Source: Paenibacillus_E qinlingensis (GTDB taxonomy: Bacteria; Bacillota; Bacilli; Paenibacillales; NBRC-103111). Taken from it: DNA of 64,000 nt. Positions 17,599-27,029 of the stretch are shown piece by piece. Position 1 is the stretch's first letter. Each line of letters opens with the position of its first letter. The notes below the pieces were generated by a model. The model had not been told where the DNA came from. It saw nothing but the letters and a program-made list of their open reading frames with translations, and ran no database searches. Location: NCBI RefSeq assembly GCF_028746185.1, contig NZ_JAQIVH010000044.1, positions 62,001 to 126,000 on the forward strand. Reading direction: 5' to 3'. A program made the position numbers and the translations under genes.

Positions 17599-19155
17599 AT
17601 GAAAAATTTAAGAGTTCTTATGGCTGTAGGTTTAACCGCTTCCATGCTAATTGCAGGTTGTACATCCAAAACCGCTACTGAAGCAACGCCAAAAGGTAGT
17701 ACAGAACCAACTGCAGCTGCAACTGTAGCAGCCAACAAGCCTGACATCTCCAAAGAAGTGAAATTAAAAATGTATTTGATTGGAGACGCACCTAAAGATT
17801 TAGGTCTTGTCTATGAAGAAGTCAACAAAATGCTCAAAAAAGATATTAATGCCACCGTCGAGCCGGTCTTTTTATCTTGGGGCGATTATGTTCAAAAATA
17901 CCCGCTGTTGTTCGCAACTGGCGAAGATTTTGATCTGATATACGCAGCGAACTGGTACAAATACAGTGAGTTTGCCAATAAAGGCTCTTACAAAGAGTTA
18001 ACAACAGACATGTTAAATAAGTATGCACCGCTAACGATGAAAGAAATTCCGAAGGAAGCTTGGGACCAAGTAAAAGTACAGAACAAAATTTTCATGATTC
18101 CTAGTTCCAATAAAGATTTCGCGATGGCTACAGTAGGTGTGCGGGGAGATCTGCGTGAGAAATACAAGATCGCTCCACTTAAAACCGTGGACGATTTCGA
18201 GAAATATTTAGACACGATTGCCAAAAATGAACCTAGCTTGGTTCCGTTTGACGAGAATGCAGCAGGGTATGCCTTGTATGACATGATCATTGGTGCGGAA
18301 ACGTCAACGAAGGTTACTGTAAGCAATACCTTACTATCTCTGGATTTGAAAGATAAGTCAGGTAAACTCATCGATGTTGGACAGACGCCGCAATATTTGG
18401 AATACGCGAAGAAGATGGCGGATTGGAGCAAACGGGGCTTCTGGTCCAAAAATGCGCTTGTCAATAAAACGCCAAGTAAAGATTCCTTCCTTGCAGGTAA
18501 AAGCTCCTCTATGGCGGGGAATTCCTTGGATATGAGCAATACGGTTACAGCAGCCAACCAGAAACATCCTGAATGGAAAGCCGAAATGTTTGACCTATAC
18601 AACGGTAAACCAACGTATGTGAGCAATTATTCGTCCAATGGGATGTCGATTAATGCGAACTCCAAAAATCCGGAGCGGGCGCTAATGATGCTGGATCTAT
18701 TCCGCAACAATGAAGACTACTTTAACCTAACAACATACGGTATCAAAGGTAAGCATTATGACTTGACAGCTGATAAAAAAGTTCAAGCACTAAACGGTTC
18801 GGATTCAGGCTACAAGCCGGATTCAGGGTCACCTTGGGGCTGGAGAACGGCAGGTCTCTACAAAGCATTATCAGATCAACCAGCTGCCTTCACTGCAATT
18901 AAAGAAACATGGACGAAAACAGCTATAACGAATCCATTGCTTAACTTCGTACTAGATACAACGAATATCAAGAATGAATTAGCTGCGATTAAAAACGTGA
19001 AGGATCAATATCGTGATCCAATTAATCTTGGTGTTCTTGCAGATGCGACTGAAGCTGTCAAAACGCTAAACGCGAAGTACAAAGAAGCCGGTTTAGAAAA
19101 AATTCAAGCGGAAGCACAAAAACAAATTGATGATTTTTTGAAAAATAATAAGTAA
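17599..19155 (+). CDS. Extracellular sugar-binding lipoprotein (LplA type)
   Basis: 518 residues. Lipoprotein signal peptide with lipobox LIAGC (Cys 21), a Thr/Ala/Pro-rich linker and a family 1-type solute-binding domain with long insertions (DLIYAANWYKYSEFANKGSYKELT; conserved ALMMLDLFRNNEDYFNLTTYGIKGKHY near residue 355). It should present an oligosaccharide to the flanking permeases. Ribosome site GGGGAGG; 64 bp after the preceding permease. A strong hairpin follows. Confidence 0.9.
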   Translation: MKNLRVLMAVGLTASMLIAGCTSKTATEATPKGSTEPTAAATVAANKPDISKEVKLKMYLIGDAPKDLGLVYEEVNKMLKKDINATVEPVFLSWGDYVQKYPLLFATGEDFDLIYAANWYKYSEFANKGSYKELTTDMLNKYAPLTMKEIPKEAWDQVKVQNKIFMIPSSNKDFAMATVGVRGDLREKYKIAPLKTVDDFEKYLDTIAKNEPSLVPFDENAAGYALYDMIIGAETSTKVTVSNTLLSLDLKDKSGKLIDVGQTPQYLEYAKKMADWSKRGFWSKNALVNKTPSKDSFLAGKSSSMAGNSLDMSNTVTAANQKHPEWKAEMFDLYNGKPTYVSNYSSNGMSINANSKNPERALMMLDLFRNNEDYFNLTTYGIKGKHYDLTADKKVQALNGSDSGYKPDSGSPWGWRTAGLYKALSDQPAAFTAIKETWTKTAITNPLLNFVLDTTNIKNELAAIKNVKDQYRDPINLGVLADATEAVKTLNAKYKEAGLEKIQAEAQKQIDDFLKNNK

Positions 19156-19174
19156 AAGAGAGATCATGGGAGCA

Positions 19175-19209
19175 AGAGAGACTGCGCCTATTATCGGGCA
19201 GTCTCTCTT
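19175..19209 (+). terminator. Intra-operon hairpin after binding-protein gene
   Basis: AAGAGAGACTGC pairs with GCAGTCTCTCTT, with an inner GCC/GGG extension. The last T-rich part is short (CTTGTTATT), so partial read-through into the second permease gene is expected, giving more binding protein than permease. Confidence 0.7.
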
Positions 19210-19236
19210 GTTATTGGCTACTAGGAGGTTATTCGG

Positions 19237-20157
19237 ATGATCGCAAAGAGACTATGGGGAGATATAATCAAAAATCGTACGATGTACATCATGATTTTGC
19301 CAGCCTTGCTATTCTTTCTTGTATTTAGTTATTTACCTATGGCAGGATTGGTTGTAGCCTTTAAATCTTATACGTATACCAAGGGGATTTTCGGAAGCCC
19401 GTGGGTCGGGCTTGATAATTTTTCCTTCTTCTTTGAATCAGGCAAGGCGTGGCTTGTTACCAAAAACACGATCATGTATAACTTCATTTTTCTCATCGTG
19501 AATAACTTTTTGGAAATTTTTATAGCAATTATTCTGTTCGAGTTAGCTGGGAAGTATTTTAAGAAAATTCTGCAGTCTGTTATATTCCTGCCCTATTTTA
19601 TCTCTTGGGTTGTTGCTGGAGCTATCGTTTATAATCTATTAAACTATGAGTTTGGTGCAGTCAATACATTACTGAAATCTGTGGGTTTCGAGCCATTGAA
19701 CTTCTATAACAGTCCGAAACTATGGCCGTATATTCTTATTTTCTTCAGTGCTTGGAAAACAGTTGGTTATGGAACCGTGATTTATTTGGCCAGTATCGCT
19801 GGCATTGATACAGAAATGTATGAAGCTGCCAAAATCGATGGCGCGAACGTCTTTCAACGTATTATTCATATTACAATACCGTCTATTGTCCCAACCATCA
19901 TGGTTCTTCTCTTATTGAAAATTAGTCAAATCGCGCGAGGCGATTTCGGCATGTTCTATCAGCTCATTGGTACGAATGGCATTCTATTCGATAAAACAGA
20001 TGTCATCGATACTTACGCTTTCCGTGCCCTCCTTGATATGCAGGAATTTGGAATGTCAGCAGCCGTTGGCGTGTACCAGTCCGTATTGAATTTCATCATT
20101 ATTATCATTGTGAATACGTCCGTGAGGAAGGCTAGTAAGGAGAACGCATTGTTCTAA
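19237..20157 (+). CDS. Carbohydrate ABC transporter permease (LplB type)
   Basis: 306 residues, six TM helices. EAA-type loop YEAAKIDGANVFQRIIHITIPSIVPT near residue 205; N-terminal MILPALLFFLVFSYLPMAGLVVAFKSY is the LplB signature. Partner of the permease at 16644 and the binding protein at 17599. Ribosome site TAGGAGG. Followed by a strong terminator, so the importer unit ends here. Confidence 0.92.
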   Translation: MIAKRLWGDIIKNRTMYIMILPALLFFLVFSYLPMAGLVVAFKSYTYTKGIFGSPWVGLDNFSFFFESGKAWLVTKNTIMYNFIFLIVNNFLEIFIAIILFELAGKYFKKILQSVIFLPYFISWVVAGAIVYNLLNYEFGAVNTLLKSVGFEPLNFYNSPKLWPYILIFFSAWKTVGYGTVIYLASIAGIDTEMYEAAKIDGANVFQRIIHITIPSIVPTIMVLLLLKISQIARGDFGMFYQLIGTNGILFDKTDVIDTYAFRALLDMQEFGMSAAVGVYQSVLNFIIIIIVNTSVRKASKENALF

Positions 20158-20179
20158 GCCTATGAATAAAATGTAAACA

Positions 20180-20221
20180 AGACCGCAATTCCTTGGTATC
20201 CAAGGGAGGCGGTCTATTTTA
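20180..20221 (+). terminator. Rho-independent terminator
   Basis: AGACCGC/GCGGTCT outer stem and CCTTGG/CCAAGG inner stem, followed by ATTTTACTTTT. Confidence 0.75.
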
Positions 20222-20293
20222 CTTTTGACGGTTGACCGTTGCCCTTCAGAATGCCATAATCGATGATAAAACGAAATAGGGAGTCGACCAACT

Positions 20294-22042
20294 ATGGGAT
20301 TACGTTCAGTCCTTGATACGTATCGGCATATGAAGATTAAAAATAAGTTGTCGATTTTGATTACGATGATTATCGCGGTTTCTTTAGCCTTTACAATTCT
20401 GATCCAGCAATATGTATTCTCGATCTATGATGGGCAAATTTATGATAAATCTTCACGCGTCCTTAATTTATCATCTACTGCGATTGAAACGGAGCTCAAG
20501 CGATTACAACAGCTCTCTTATCGGATTTTAGCAGAGGAGCAGGTTCAGGAATGGTTAACTTCACTTAAAAAAAATCCGTCCGATTATGATCGACTCATCA
20601 TTAGTCAATACTTGGTAGATAGACTGATTAGCTATTCGGGTGAAGAACCCTATTTGTATTCCATTCAAATTATGGATGCCAATGGAAATGAGCATGAGGG
20701 CGGCAATATTCTGAGAATGGACCCTGAACGGAAAAGGCAGATTATGAATGTAGCTGCAGAAGGCAATGGGGAAAATCGTTGGATATATCCTGAAAGCAAA
20801 GATTCTGCATTGATTGCAACACGGGAAATTCGCTCCTTTCACAAAACAAACTTTGATTTGGACTATCTAGGGACACTTGTCCTACGCATTAATATTGAGA
20901 AGCTAGTTCGCGATATCGCACCTGAAGAGGGCGATGTTATGATTGTTTCTGATGAACATGTGATCTTTCCTAGTGAACCTTCCTTCGATTTGGGTCGAAT
21001 TACGAAGCCCGTGAACGCTGGTAAAGGCTACGAAATCCAGGACATTAACGGGGAAGAATATTTTATTGCCCAAATCCAGTCTCTGAATACAGGTTGGACG
21101 TACTTGAACATTACACCTTTTAATCAAATCTTTGACCGAATCATTTTTATTAAGGAAATGGTCGTTTTCGTCTTTATTGCCATATTCGTCGTCGTGATAT
21201 TGTTAGGCATACGTTTCTCTTACGGTTTAACTAGGCCGATCGATGAACTTATGGTGCGGATGAAACTGGCGGAGAAAGGAAATTTCGAAGAGGCGAATTT
21301 ATTTCCGCCTGGCGGTCATGTTGCTATGAATGAAATTGGGCTCTTGCAGCGAAGCTTCCGTTTCATGATTGAACGCATTAACACCTTAATTCAGGAGAAT
21401 TATGCCAATCGCCTTCTGATTAAGGAGACGGAATTTAAGGCGTTACAATCTCAAATTAACCCGCATTTCCTCTACAATACGTTGGAGTCGATTAATTGGA
21501 TGGCTAAAGTAAATCGACAATCCAAAATTTCCGAGATGGTGGAGGCATTGGCGTATTTGCTTCGCCATTCTGTTGATTTGAAGGAACCTATCATTACACT
21601 TGGTGAGGAAATCGATATTGTTCGCAGCTATGTGACAATTCAGAAAATTCGCTTCGAAGAGCGATTGATATTTAGGCTGGATGTTCCTGAAGAATTAATG
21701 AGCCGGCCACTTCCTAAACTGACCCTCCAGCCGTTGATGGAGAATGCGATTCATTATGCGCTGGAGTCAACTATCGAGCCTTGTGAAATTACGATCCGCG
21801 GCTGGAGCACGGAAGAAGGCGTTTTCCTGGCAGTTGATGATACCGGACCAGGCATTCCAAAAGGGATGATTGAAAGGTTGCGTAGTGGTGAAGTGACGAC
21901 AAAGGGGAAAGGGATTGGGCTGCTGAATATTGATGACCGGATTAAGCTTGCTTTTGGCGAAGCTTATGGTATTCGAGTGGATGAGACAGCGGAAGAAGGA
22001 GCATCGATCATTTTAAGTTTACCCAAGGGATTGGAGGAATAA
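20294..22042 (+). CDS. Sensor histidine kinase, YesM type
   Basis: 582 residues. TM helices near 20-40 and 285-310 enclose an extracellular Cache-like sensor; a HAMP domain follows (SYGLTRPIDELM), then the His-kinase motif QSQINPHFLYNTLE (phosphoacceptor His about 390) and an HATPase_c domain (LQPLMENAIHYAL, VDDTGPGIP, GKGIGLLNIDDRI). It autophosphorylates in response to an external saccharide and passes phosphate to the YesN-type regulator three bases downstream. The pair lies directly before the importer at 23705, its likely target. Confidence 0.94.
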   Translation: MGLRSVLDTYRHMKIKNKLSILITMIIAVSLAFTILIQQYVFSIYDGQIYDKSSRVLNLSSTAIETELKRLQQLSYRILAEEQVQEWLTSLKKNPSDYDRLIISQYLVDRLISYSGEEPYLYSIQIMDANGNEHEGGNILRMDPERKRQIMNVAAEGNGENRWIYPESKDSALIATREIRSFHKTNFDLDYLGTLVLRINIEKLVRDIAPEEGDVMIVSDEHVIFPSEPSFDLGRITKPVNAGKGYEIQDINGEEYFIAQIQSLNTGWTYLNITPFNQIFDRIIFIKEMVVFVFIAIFVVVILLGIRFSYGLTRPIDELMVRMKLAEKGNFEEANLFPPGGHVAMNEIGLLQRSFRFMIERINTLIQENYANRLLIKETEFKALQSQINPHFLYNTLESINWMAKVNRQSKISEMVEALAYLLRHSVDLKEPIITLGEEIDIVRSYVTIQKIRFEERLIFRLDVPEELMSRPLPKLTLQPLMENAIHYALESTIEPCEITIRGWSTEEGVFLAVDDTGPGIPKGMIERLRSGEVTTKGKGIGLLNIDDRIKLAFGEAYGIRVDETAEEGASIILSLPKGLEE

Positions 22043-22045
22043 TGG

Positions 22046-23608
22046 ATGTATAAAGTATTATTAGTTGACGATGAGAGAATTATTCTAGATGGCATCTCGC
22101 GTATGGTGGATTGGCCATCCTTGCAAACAGAGCTTATGGGGACTGCGCGTAATGGTGTAGAAGCCTTTGAACGCATACAGCAGCAGATTCCTGATATTAT
22201 CATAAGTGATATTCGAATGCCCGGGATGGATGGGCTTGAGCTAGTGGCGCGAGTGAGTGAGGCGTATCCCCATATTCGTTTCGTCCTGTTATCGGGGTTT
22301 GGTGAATTCGACTATGCAAGCAGAGCGATGCAGTATGGCGTGAAGCATTATTTGCTCAAGCCTACGAATGAAGGAAAGATCGGTGAAGCGCTCAAGGAAA
22401 TCGTGGCGGAGCTTGAACAGGAGACAAGTAAGGAGTCGTTCGTTCGGAATATGAAGGCGGAACTAGAGAAAGTGATGCCCCATGTGAAAGAACAATTCCT
22501 CAAGGAGTTTGTGACGAATAAGACGTATGGCAAAGTGGATTGGGACTATTTCCGAAACTTATTTAAACTTGACTTCGATTACCAAATCCGACTTCTCTTG
22601 TTTCAGTTGGAAGAAGGGTTTGAGTTTGAGCATCTGTTTGCGATTAAGAATATTGCCCAGGAAATCCTAGTAAGTCCTCTGCTTAGCACAACAATTGGGA
22701 ATCATGTATTAATTTTACTGGAAGAATCCGATCAAATCGATCAACTCCATGAGCGGATCTATCATATACGAGACACTTTCCAAAGCTATTATAAAAGGGA
22801 TGTTACGATCGCCCTTAGTGAGCCGAGCCACATCACGCAAGCGAGAACACTGTATAGACAATGTCTGCATCTGCTCAATTATCGTTTTTATTTAGGGGAG
22901 GGCAGTCTCATAACTCGTAAGGATACTGAAGTCTCCCAGGAAGCTTCACCGAAGGAGTTGGGTTGGGATGAGGAACGTCTCAATATGTCGGTGAGATCTG
23001 GTCATCGTGAGGAAGCGGAAGCCGCTTTACGTGCTTTTATTGGGGGCTTGAAAGAAGCGCAGCTTGATATTGATGCAACGAAATCCTATGTCATTCAGCA
23101 GTTTGTATCCCTCGTTCGTCAGTGCGCACCAGAGGAAATGAATCACTATTTTACGCAAATTCCTTTGATTGTGGAAATGAACACGCTGCAAATGATTCAA
23201 ACGTTTATGGAAAATGTTGTGATTACGATGACCGAACGTTTCTATGGACTTAACAAAGTGAAACATAGTGCGATTGTTCAAAAGGTGATGGATGTGATTA
23301 ATTCTCAGTTAGGGAACTCGGAACTTAGCTTGAATTGGGTAGCACATGATATGTTATACATGAATGCAGACTATCTTGGTAAGTTATTTAAGAAGGAAAC
23401 AGGCGAGAAATTTTCTAACTATGTCATGAAAACAAGAATTAATCGTGCCACCGAGATGATCGCTGAAGATGCGGATATCAAAATTTTCGAGCTCGCTGAG
23501 CGACTAGGCTTTGGAGACAATCCCCAATATTTCAGTCAAGTATTCAAAAAATATCGTGGTTCAACCCCATCTGAATATATGAAATCGGCAGACACCTCTG
23601 CATTTTAA
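22046..23608 (+). CDS. Response regulator, YesN type (REC plus AraC HTH)
   Basis: 520 residues. REC domain at 1-120 (VLLVDDERIILDG; phosphoacceptor Asp about 55 in IIISDIRMPGMDG; LLKPT lysine near 110), a middle helical region, and an AraC HTH at about 410-515 (LNWVAHDMLYMNADYLGKLF; IFELAERLGFGDNPQYFSQVF). Start ATG 22046 gives a complete REC domain; the ATG at 22042 hits a stop after three codons. Cognate partner of the preceding kinase and probable activator of the downstream importer and GH105 genes. Confidence 0.95.
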   Translation: MYKVLLVDDERIILDGISRMVDWPSLQTELMGTARNGVEAFERIQQQIPDIIISDIRMPGMDGLELVARVSEAYPHIRFVLLSGFGEFDYASRAMQYGVKHYLLKPTNEGKIGEALKEIVAELEQETSKESFVRNMKAELEKVMPHVKEQFLKEFVTNKTYGKVDWDYFRNLFKLDFDYQIRLLLFQLEEGFEFEHLFAIKNIAQEILVSPLLSTTIGNHVLILLEESDQIDQLHERIYHIRDTFQSYYKRDVTIALSEPSHITQARTLYRQCLHLLNYRFYLGEGSLITRKDTEVSQEASPKELGWDEERLNMSVRSGHREEAEAALRAFIGGLKEAQLDIDATKSYVIQQFVSLVRQCAPEEMNHYFTQIPLIVEMNTLQMIQTFMENVVITMTERFYGLNKVKHSAIVQKVMDVINSQLGNSELSLNWVAHDMLYMNADYLGKLFKKETGEKFSNYVMKTRINRATEMIAEDADIKIFELAERLGFGDNPQYFSQVFKKYRGSTPSEYMKSADTSAF

Positions 23609-23704
23609 ACAAATAGGTCTGTATTTTGGATTAACGTTTGCTCCTTCCAGCGGCATAATACGAGTAGAAAGAAAACGATTACAACTTTGGGGAGGAAATA
23701 ACAG

Positions 23705-25039
23705 ATGAAAAAAGTCATGTTTACGGTCATCTCGGCCGCGCTATTACTTGCAGGTTGTGGGACAAGCGGTTCAAGCGGATCAACAAGCACACCAAGCACA
23801 GGTGCTAGCCCAGCCGCAAGCACAGCACCTACGACAACTTCTAAAGCAGATCCAGTTACTTTGCGTGTTTCTTGGTGGGGCGGTCAAGCACGTCATGACT
23901 ATACGTTGAAAGTGATTGAATTGTATCAGCAGAAGCACCCGAACGTGAAAATCGAATCCGAGTACGCCGCATTTGACGACTATTGGAAGAAGCTTGCTCC
24001 ACAAGCCGCTGCTAACGGATTGCCAGACGTTTTCCAAATGGACGTTTCCTACCTCACGCAATATGGAACTAGAGGGCAATTGGAAGATTTGACACCATTC
24101 ACAACAAGCGGTGTTTTGAATGTGAAAGACATTGCAGAAAACAGTCTTTCAGGTGGTAAAATTGACGGTAAACTAGTTGCAATGAATGCAGGATCCAATG
24201 CTCTAGGTGGTACCATCGATCCGCAAATGTTGAAAGACAATGGCATTACCTTGAAGGATGATTGGACATTTGGTGACTTAGACGCTGTAGGGGCGACACT
24301 GAAAGCCAAAGGCAAGCTGCTTGCTGGTGACCTTCGTCATGACGTATACTTCCCGTTCTATCTGAGAAGCGTTGGTCAAAAGCTATACGCGGCAGATGGC
24401 GCTAGCCTAGGCTATACCGATGATAAAGCCTTTGTAGACTACTACACGATGTACAAAAAATGGTATGATTCCGGTTACTTGCTGCCGCTAGATAAGTTAG
24501 CACAGAAAAAAGGAACAGCGGAAGACGATGAAATGGTGCTAGGTAATGCGGCTGCAACATTCGCTTGGTCTAACCAGTTCATTGGTTTCAATACAGCTGC
24601 GAAGCGTTCACTGGATATCATGAAAACACCAAGCTGGGGTCAAAACAAAGCACTGTTCTTGAAACCGAGTATGTTTTGGTCTGTGTCCAAAAACTCTAAG
24701 AACAAAGAAGAAGCAGCCAAATTCGTTGACTTCTTGATCAATGATATCGATGCTAACAAAATCATCATGGGCGAGCGTGGTGTACCGGTTTCTTCCAAAG
24801 TAAAAGAAGCTTTGATGCCGTTACTGACGCCTGAGCAAAAGAAAGTATTTGAGTACGTAGCTTGGGCAGAGAAAAACGCTTCTCCAATGGATCCGCCAAG
24901 CCCAATTGGCTCCGTTGAAGTAGAGAAATTGTTGAAAGACACTGCTGAACAAATCATGTACAAAAAGTTGACAGTTGAAGAAGGCGCAGCGAAATTCCGT
25001 AAGGACGCAAACGCAATTTTAGCTAAAAACAAAAAATAA
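23705..25039 (+). CDS. Extracellular sugar-binding lipoprotein (family 1)
   Basis: 444 residues. Lipobox LLLAGC (Cys 18), Ser/Gly/Thr/Pro linker and an SBP_bac_1 fold (LRVSWWGGQARHDYTLKVIELYQQKHPNVKI fits the family start; DVFQMDVSYLTQY). It belongs to the Ugp/Msm branch, unlike the larger LplA-type proteins elsewhere in the window. Context with a GH105 enzyme suggests unsaturated galacturonate-rhamnose disaccharides or related pectin fragments. Ribosome site GGGGAGG; followed by a strong terminator-like hairpin before the permeases. Confidence 0.93.
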   Translation: MKKVMFTVISAALLLAGCGTSGSSGSTSTPSTGASPAASTAPTTTSKADPVTLRVSWWGGQARHDYTLKVIELYQQKHPNVKIESEYAAFDDYWKKLAPQAAANGLPDVFQMDVSYLTQYGTRGQLEDLTPFTTSGVLNVKDIAENSLSGGKIDGKLVAMNAGSNALGGTIDPQMLKDNGITLKDDWTFGDLDAVGATLKAKGKLLAGDLRHDVYFPFYLRSVGQKLYAADGASLGYTDDKAFVDYYTMYKKWYDSGYLLPLDKLAQKKGTAEDDEMVLGNAAATFAWSNQFIGFNTAAKRSLDIMKTPSWGQNKALFLKPSMFWSVSKNSKNKEEAAKFVDFLINDIDANKIIMGERGVPVSSKVKEALMPLLTPEQKKVFEYVAWAEKNASPMDPPSPIGSVEVEKLLKDTAEQIMYKKLTVEEGAAKFRKDANAILAKNKK

Positions 25040-25049
25040 GCTTGTCTGA

Positions 25050-25088
25050 AAGCCTCCGCACACCACAAAAGTGCGGGGGCTTTTTTAT
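25050..25088 (+). terminator. Terminator (attenuating) between binding protein and permeases
   Basis: AAGCCTCCGCAC pairs with GTGCGGGGGCTT, followed by TTTTTTA. The permeases lie downstream with their own weak promoter-like TATAAT at 25189-25194. Confidence 0.85.
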
Positions 25089-25258
25089 GCCAAAAAGCAG
25101 AGGGAAAGGACGATGTAACCGCTATTATCACTCTGTTATTTATACAAACAGAACGGTTTTTTGCCTTCTGGCTGTGGATGAACTCTTTTATAATAAAGGT
25201 AGAGAAGAGAGGAAGCGAGGCTTCCACTTCATAAATCAAGGTTAGGGGTTGATCACCA

Positions 25259-26161
25259 ATGAACAAGCTGCGTTATAACGATAACCTGGTGGGGTACATA
25301 TTTGCTTCCCCTTTCATTCTGGGGTTTCTCATCTTCACGCTGTATCCGATTATTTCATCACTTTTTTATTCATTTACGGATTACAACTTGTTTGATGCAC
25401 CGAATTTTATCGGCTTTGACAACTATGAAAAAATGTTTACCGCGGACGATAAGTATTGGAAATCCGTTAGTGTAACCTTCACGTACGTGTTCGCTAGCGT
25501 GCCATTACGACTCGCATTCGCCTTAATGGTGGCGGTACTGTTGAATAAAGCTGTCTCAGGTATCGGCGTTTATCGCTCCTCGTTCTACTTACCTTCCTTG
25601 ATTGGGGGCAGCGTGGCGGTTTCCATTATGTGGACGCAAGTATTTGGAGATAAAGGATTAGTCAATTCAGCCCTAGGCGTTATCGGGATTCACACAGATA
25701 CGTCTTGGATCGGGAACCCGTCCACGGCGCTATGGACACTGATTGCTTTGTCCGTCTGGCAGTTTGGTTCTTCCATGCTCATCTTCCTTGCGGGTCTCAA
25801 AAACATTCCAGCTTCTTATTATGAAGCGGCCAGCGTAGACGGCGCGAATAAGATTCGCCAGTTTTTCAAAATTACCCTGCCGCTACTCAGCCCGATTATC
25901 CTATTCAACTTGATTATGCAAACCATCTCAGCGTTCATGACCTTTACGCCCGCCTATATCATCTCACGCGGCGAAGGTGGACCGCTAGACAATACTTTAC
26001 TTTATTCTTTGTACTTATACCGCAGAGCATTCCAATTCTACGAAATGGGTTATGCCTCCGCGATGGCGTGGGTAATGCTAATACTTGTCGGTATCATTGC
26101 ACTCGTTATTTTCCAAACTTCGAAATATTGGGTTTACTACGAAAACAAAGGAGAGAAATAA
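25259..26161 (+). CDS. Carbohydrate ABC transporter permease (UgpA/MsmF type)
   Basis: 300 residues, six TM helices. N-terminal YIFASPFILGFLIFTLYPII and EAA loop YEAASVDGANKIRQFFKITLPLLSPI near residue 195 are typical of sugar permease subunit 1. Its stop is at 26161 and the partner permease begins at 26163. The start has only a weak ribosome site (GGGGTTG). Confidence 0.92.
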   Translation: MNKLRYNDNLVGYIFASPFILGFLIFTLYPIISSLFYSFTDYNLFDAPNFIGFDNYEKMFTADDKYWKSVSVTFTYVFASVPLRLAFALMVAVLLNKAVSGIGVYRSSFYLPSLIGGSVAVSIMWTQVFGDKGLVNSALGVIGIHTDTSWIGNPSTALWTLIALSVWQFGSSMLIFLAGLKNIPASYYEAASVDGANKIRQFFKITLPLLSPIILFNLIMQTISAFMTFTPAYIISRGEGGPLDNTLLYSLYLYRRAFQFYEMGYASAMAWVMLILVGIIALVIFQTSKYWVYYENKGEK

Positions 26162-26162
26162 C

Positions 26163-27005
26163 ATGGCCTATTCAAACAACTACAAACGCTTTGGCTATCA
26201 TCTCCTTTTAGTCCTATGCTCGCTTGTGATGATGTACCCCATCATTTGGTTGCTAGCAAGCTCGCTAAAGCCAAACAGTGAAATTTTTTCAACCGCTTAC
26301 AGCTTGATTCCGAGCAAGATTGCTTGGGAGAACTTTCAAACAGGCTGGAAAGGCTTCGCAGGCAATTCATTCGGCCGCTTTTTCATGAACTCGTTCTATA
26401 TCGTGATCCTTTCTACGATCGGTGCGGTGGCCAGTTCAGCCCTTGTTGCTTATGCTTTTGGCCGTATACCATTCTTCGGTAGAAACTTCTGGTTCGGTTG
26501 TATGATGCTAACGATGATGCTGCCACATGACGTTACAATCATTCCACAATACGTACTGTTTGCGAAATTAGAATGGATCGGATCCTTTAAACCAATTATC
26601 GTGCCTCAGTTCTTCGCGATTCCTTTCTTTATCTTCCTGATTATGCAGTTCATTCGGACGATTCCCATCGAGCTTGATGAAGCTGCTAAAATGGATGGTT
26701 GCAGTAAATACAGCATCTTTTTCCGTATTTTGGTTCCGCTTATCGTTCCAGCGCTCATTACATCAACGATTTTCTCCTTCTACTGGCGTTGGGAAGATTT
26801 CATAAACCCGCTGCTTTACTTAAATAAACCGAGTATGTACCCTGTATCCCTTGCCTTGAAGCTTTTCTTGGATGGCGAGTCAGTGAACAACTGGGGTGGC
26901 ATGTTCGCAATGGCATCCGCGTCATTGGTACCGATTGTTGTCGTGTTCTTCATTTTCCAACGGTACATTGTTGAAGGGATTAGCACAAGCGGCTTGAAAG
27001 GATAG
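26163..27005 (+). CDS. Carbohydrate ABC transporter permease (UgpE/MsmG type)
   Basis: 280 residues, six TM helices, EAA loop DEAAKMDGCSKYSIFFRILVPLIVPA near residue 172. Start chosen at ATG 26163 behind AAAGGAGAG; a longer frame starting at 26085 overlaps the partner permease and adds a non-conserved stretch. Completes the second importer; no ATPase gene adjacent. Confidence 0.92.
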   Translation: MAYSNNYKRFGYHLLLVLCSLVMMYPIIWLLASSLKPNSEIFSTAYSLIPSKIAWENFQTGWKGFAGNSFGRFFMNSFYIVILSTIGAVASSALVAYAFGRIPFFGRNFWFGCMMLTMMLPHDVTIIPQYVLFAKLEWIGSFKPIIVPQFFAIPFFIFLIMQFIRTIPIELDEAAKMDGCSKYSIFFRILVPLIVPALITSTIFSFYWRWEDFINPLLYLNKPSMYPVSLALKLFLDGESVNNWGGMFAMASASLVPIVVVFFIFQRYIVEGISTSGLKG

Positions 27006-27029
27006 AGGATGAGAGGAGAACTTATAGAC

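Noticed and set aside
17988..18626. 212-codon antisense frame in the LplA-type binding-protein gene
   Set aside because: Shadow of a well-supported lipoprotein gene.
25042..25245. 67-codon frame between binding protein and permeases
   Set aside because: Runs through the terminator stem and lacks a ribosome site.
24640..25266. 208-codon antisense frame overlapping the family 1 binding protein
   Set aside because: Overlaps the terminator and a clearly coding sense gene.
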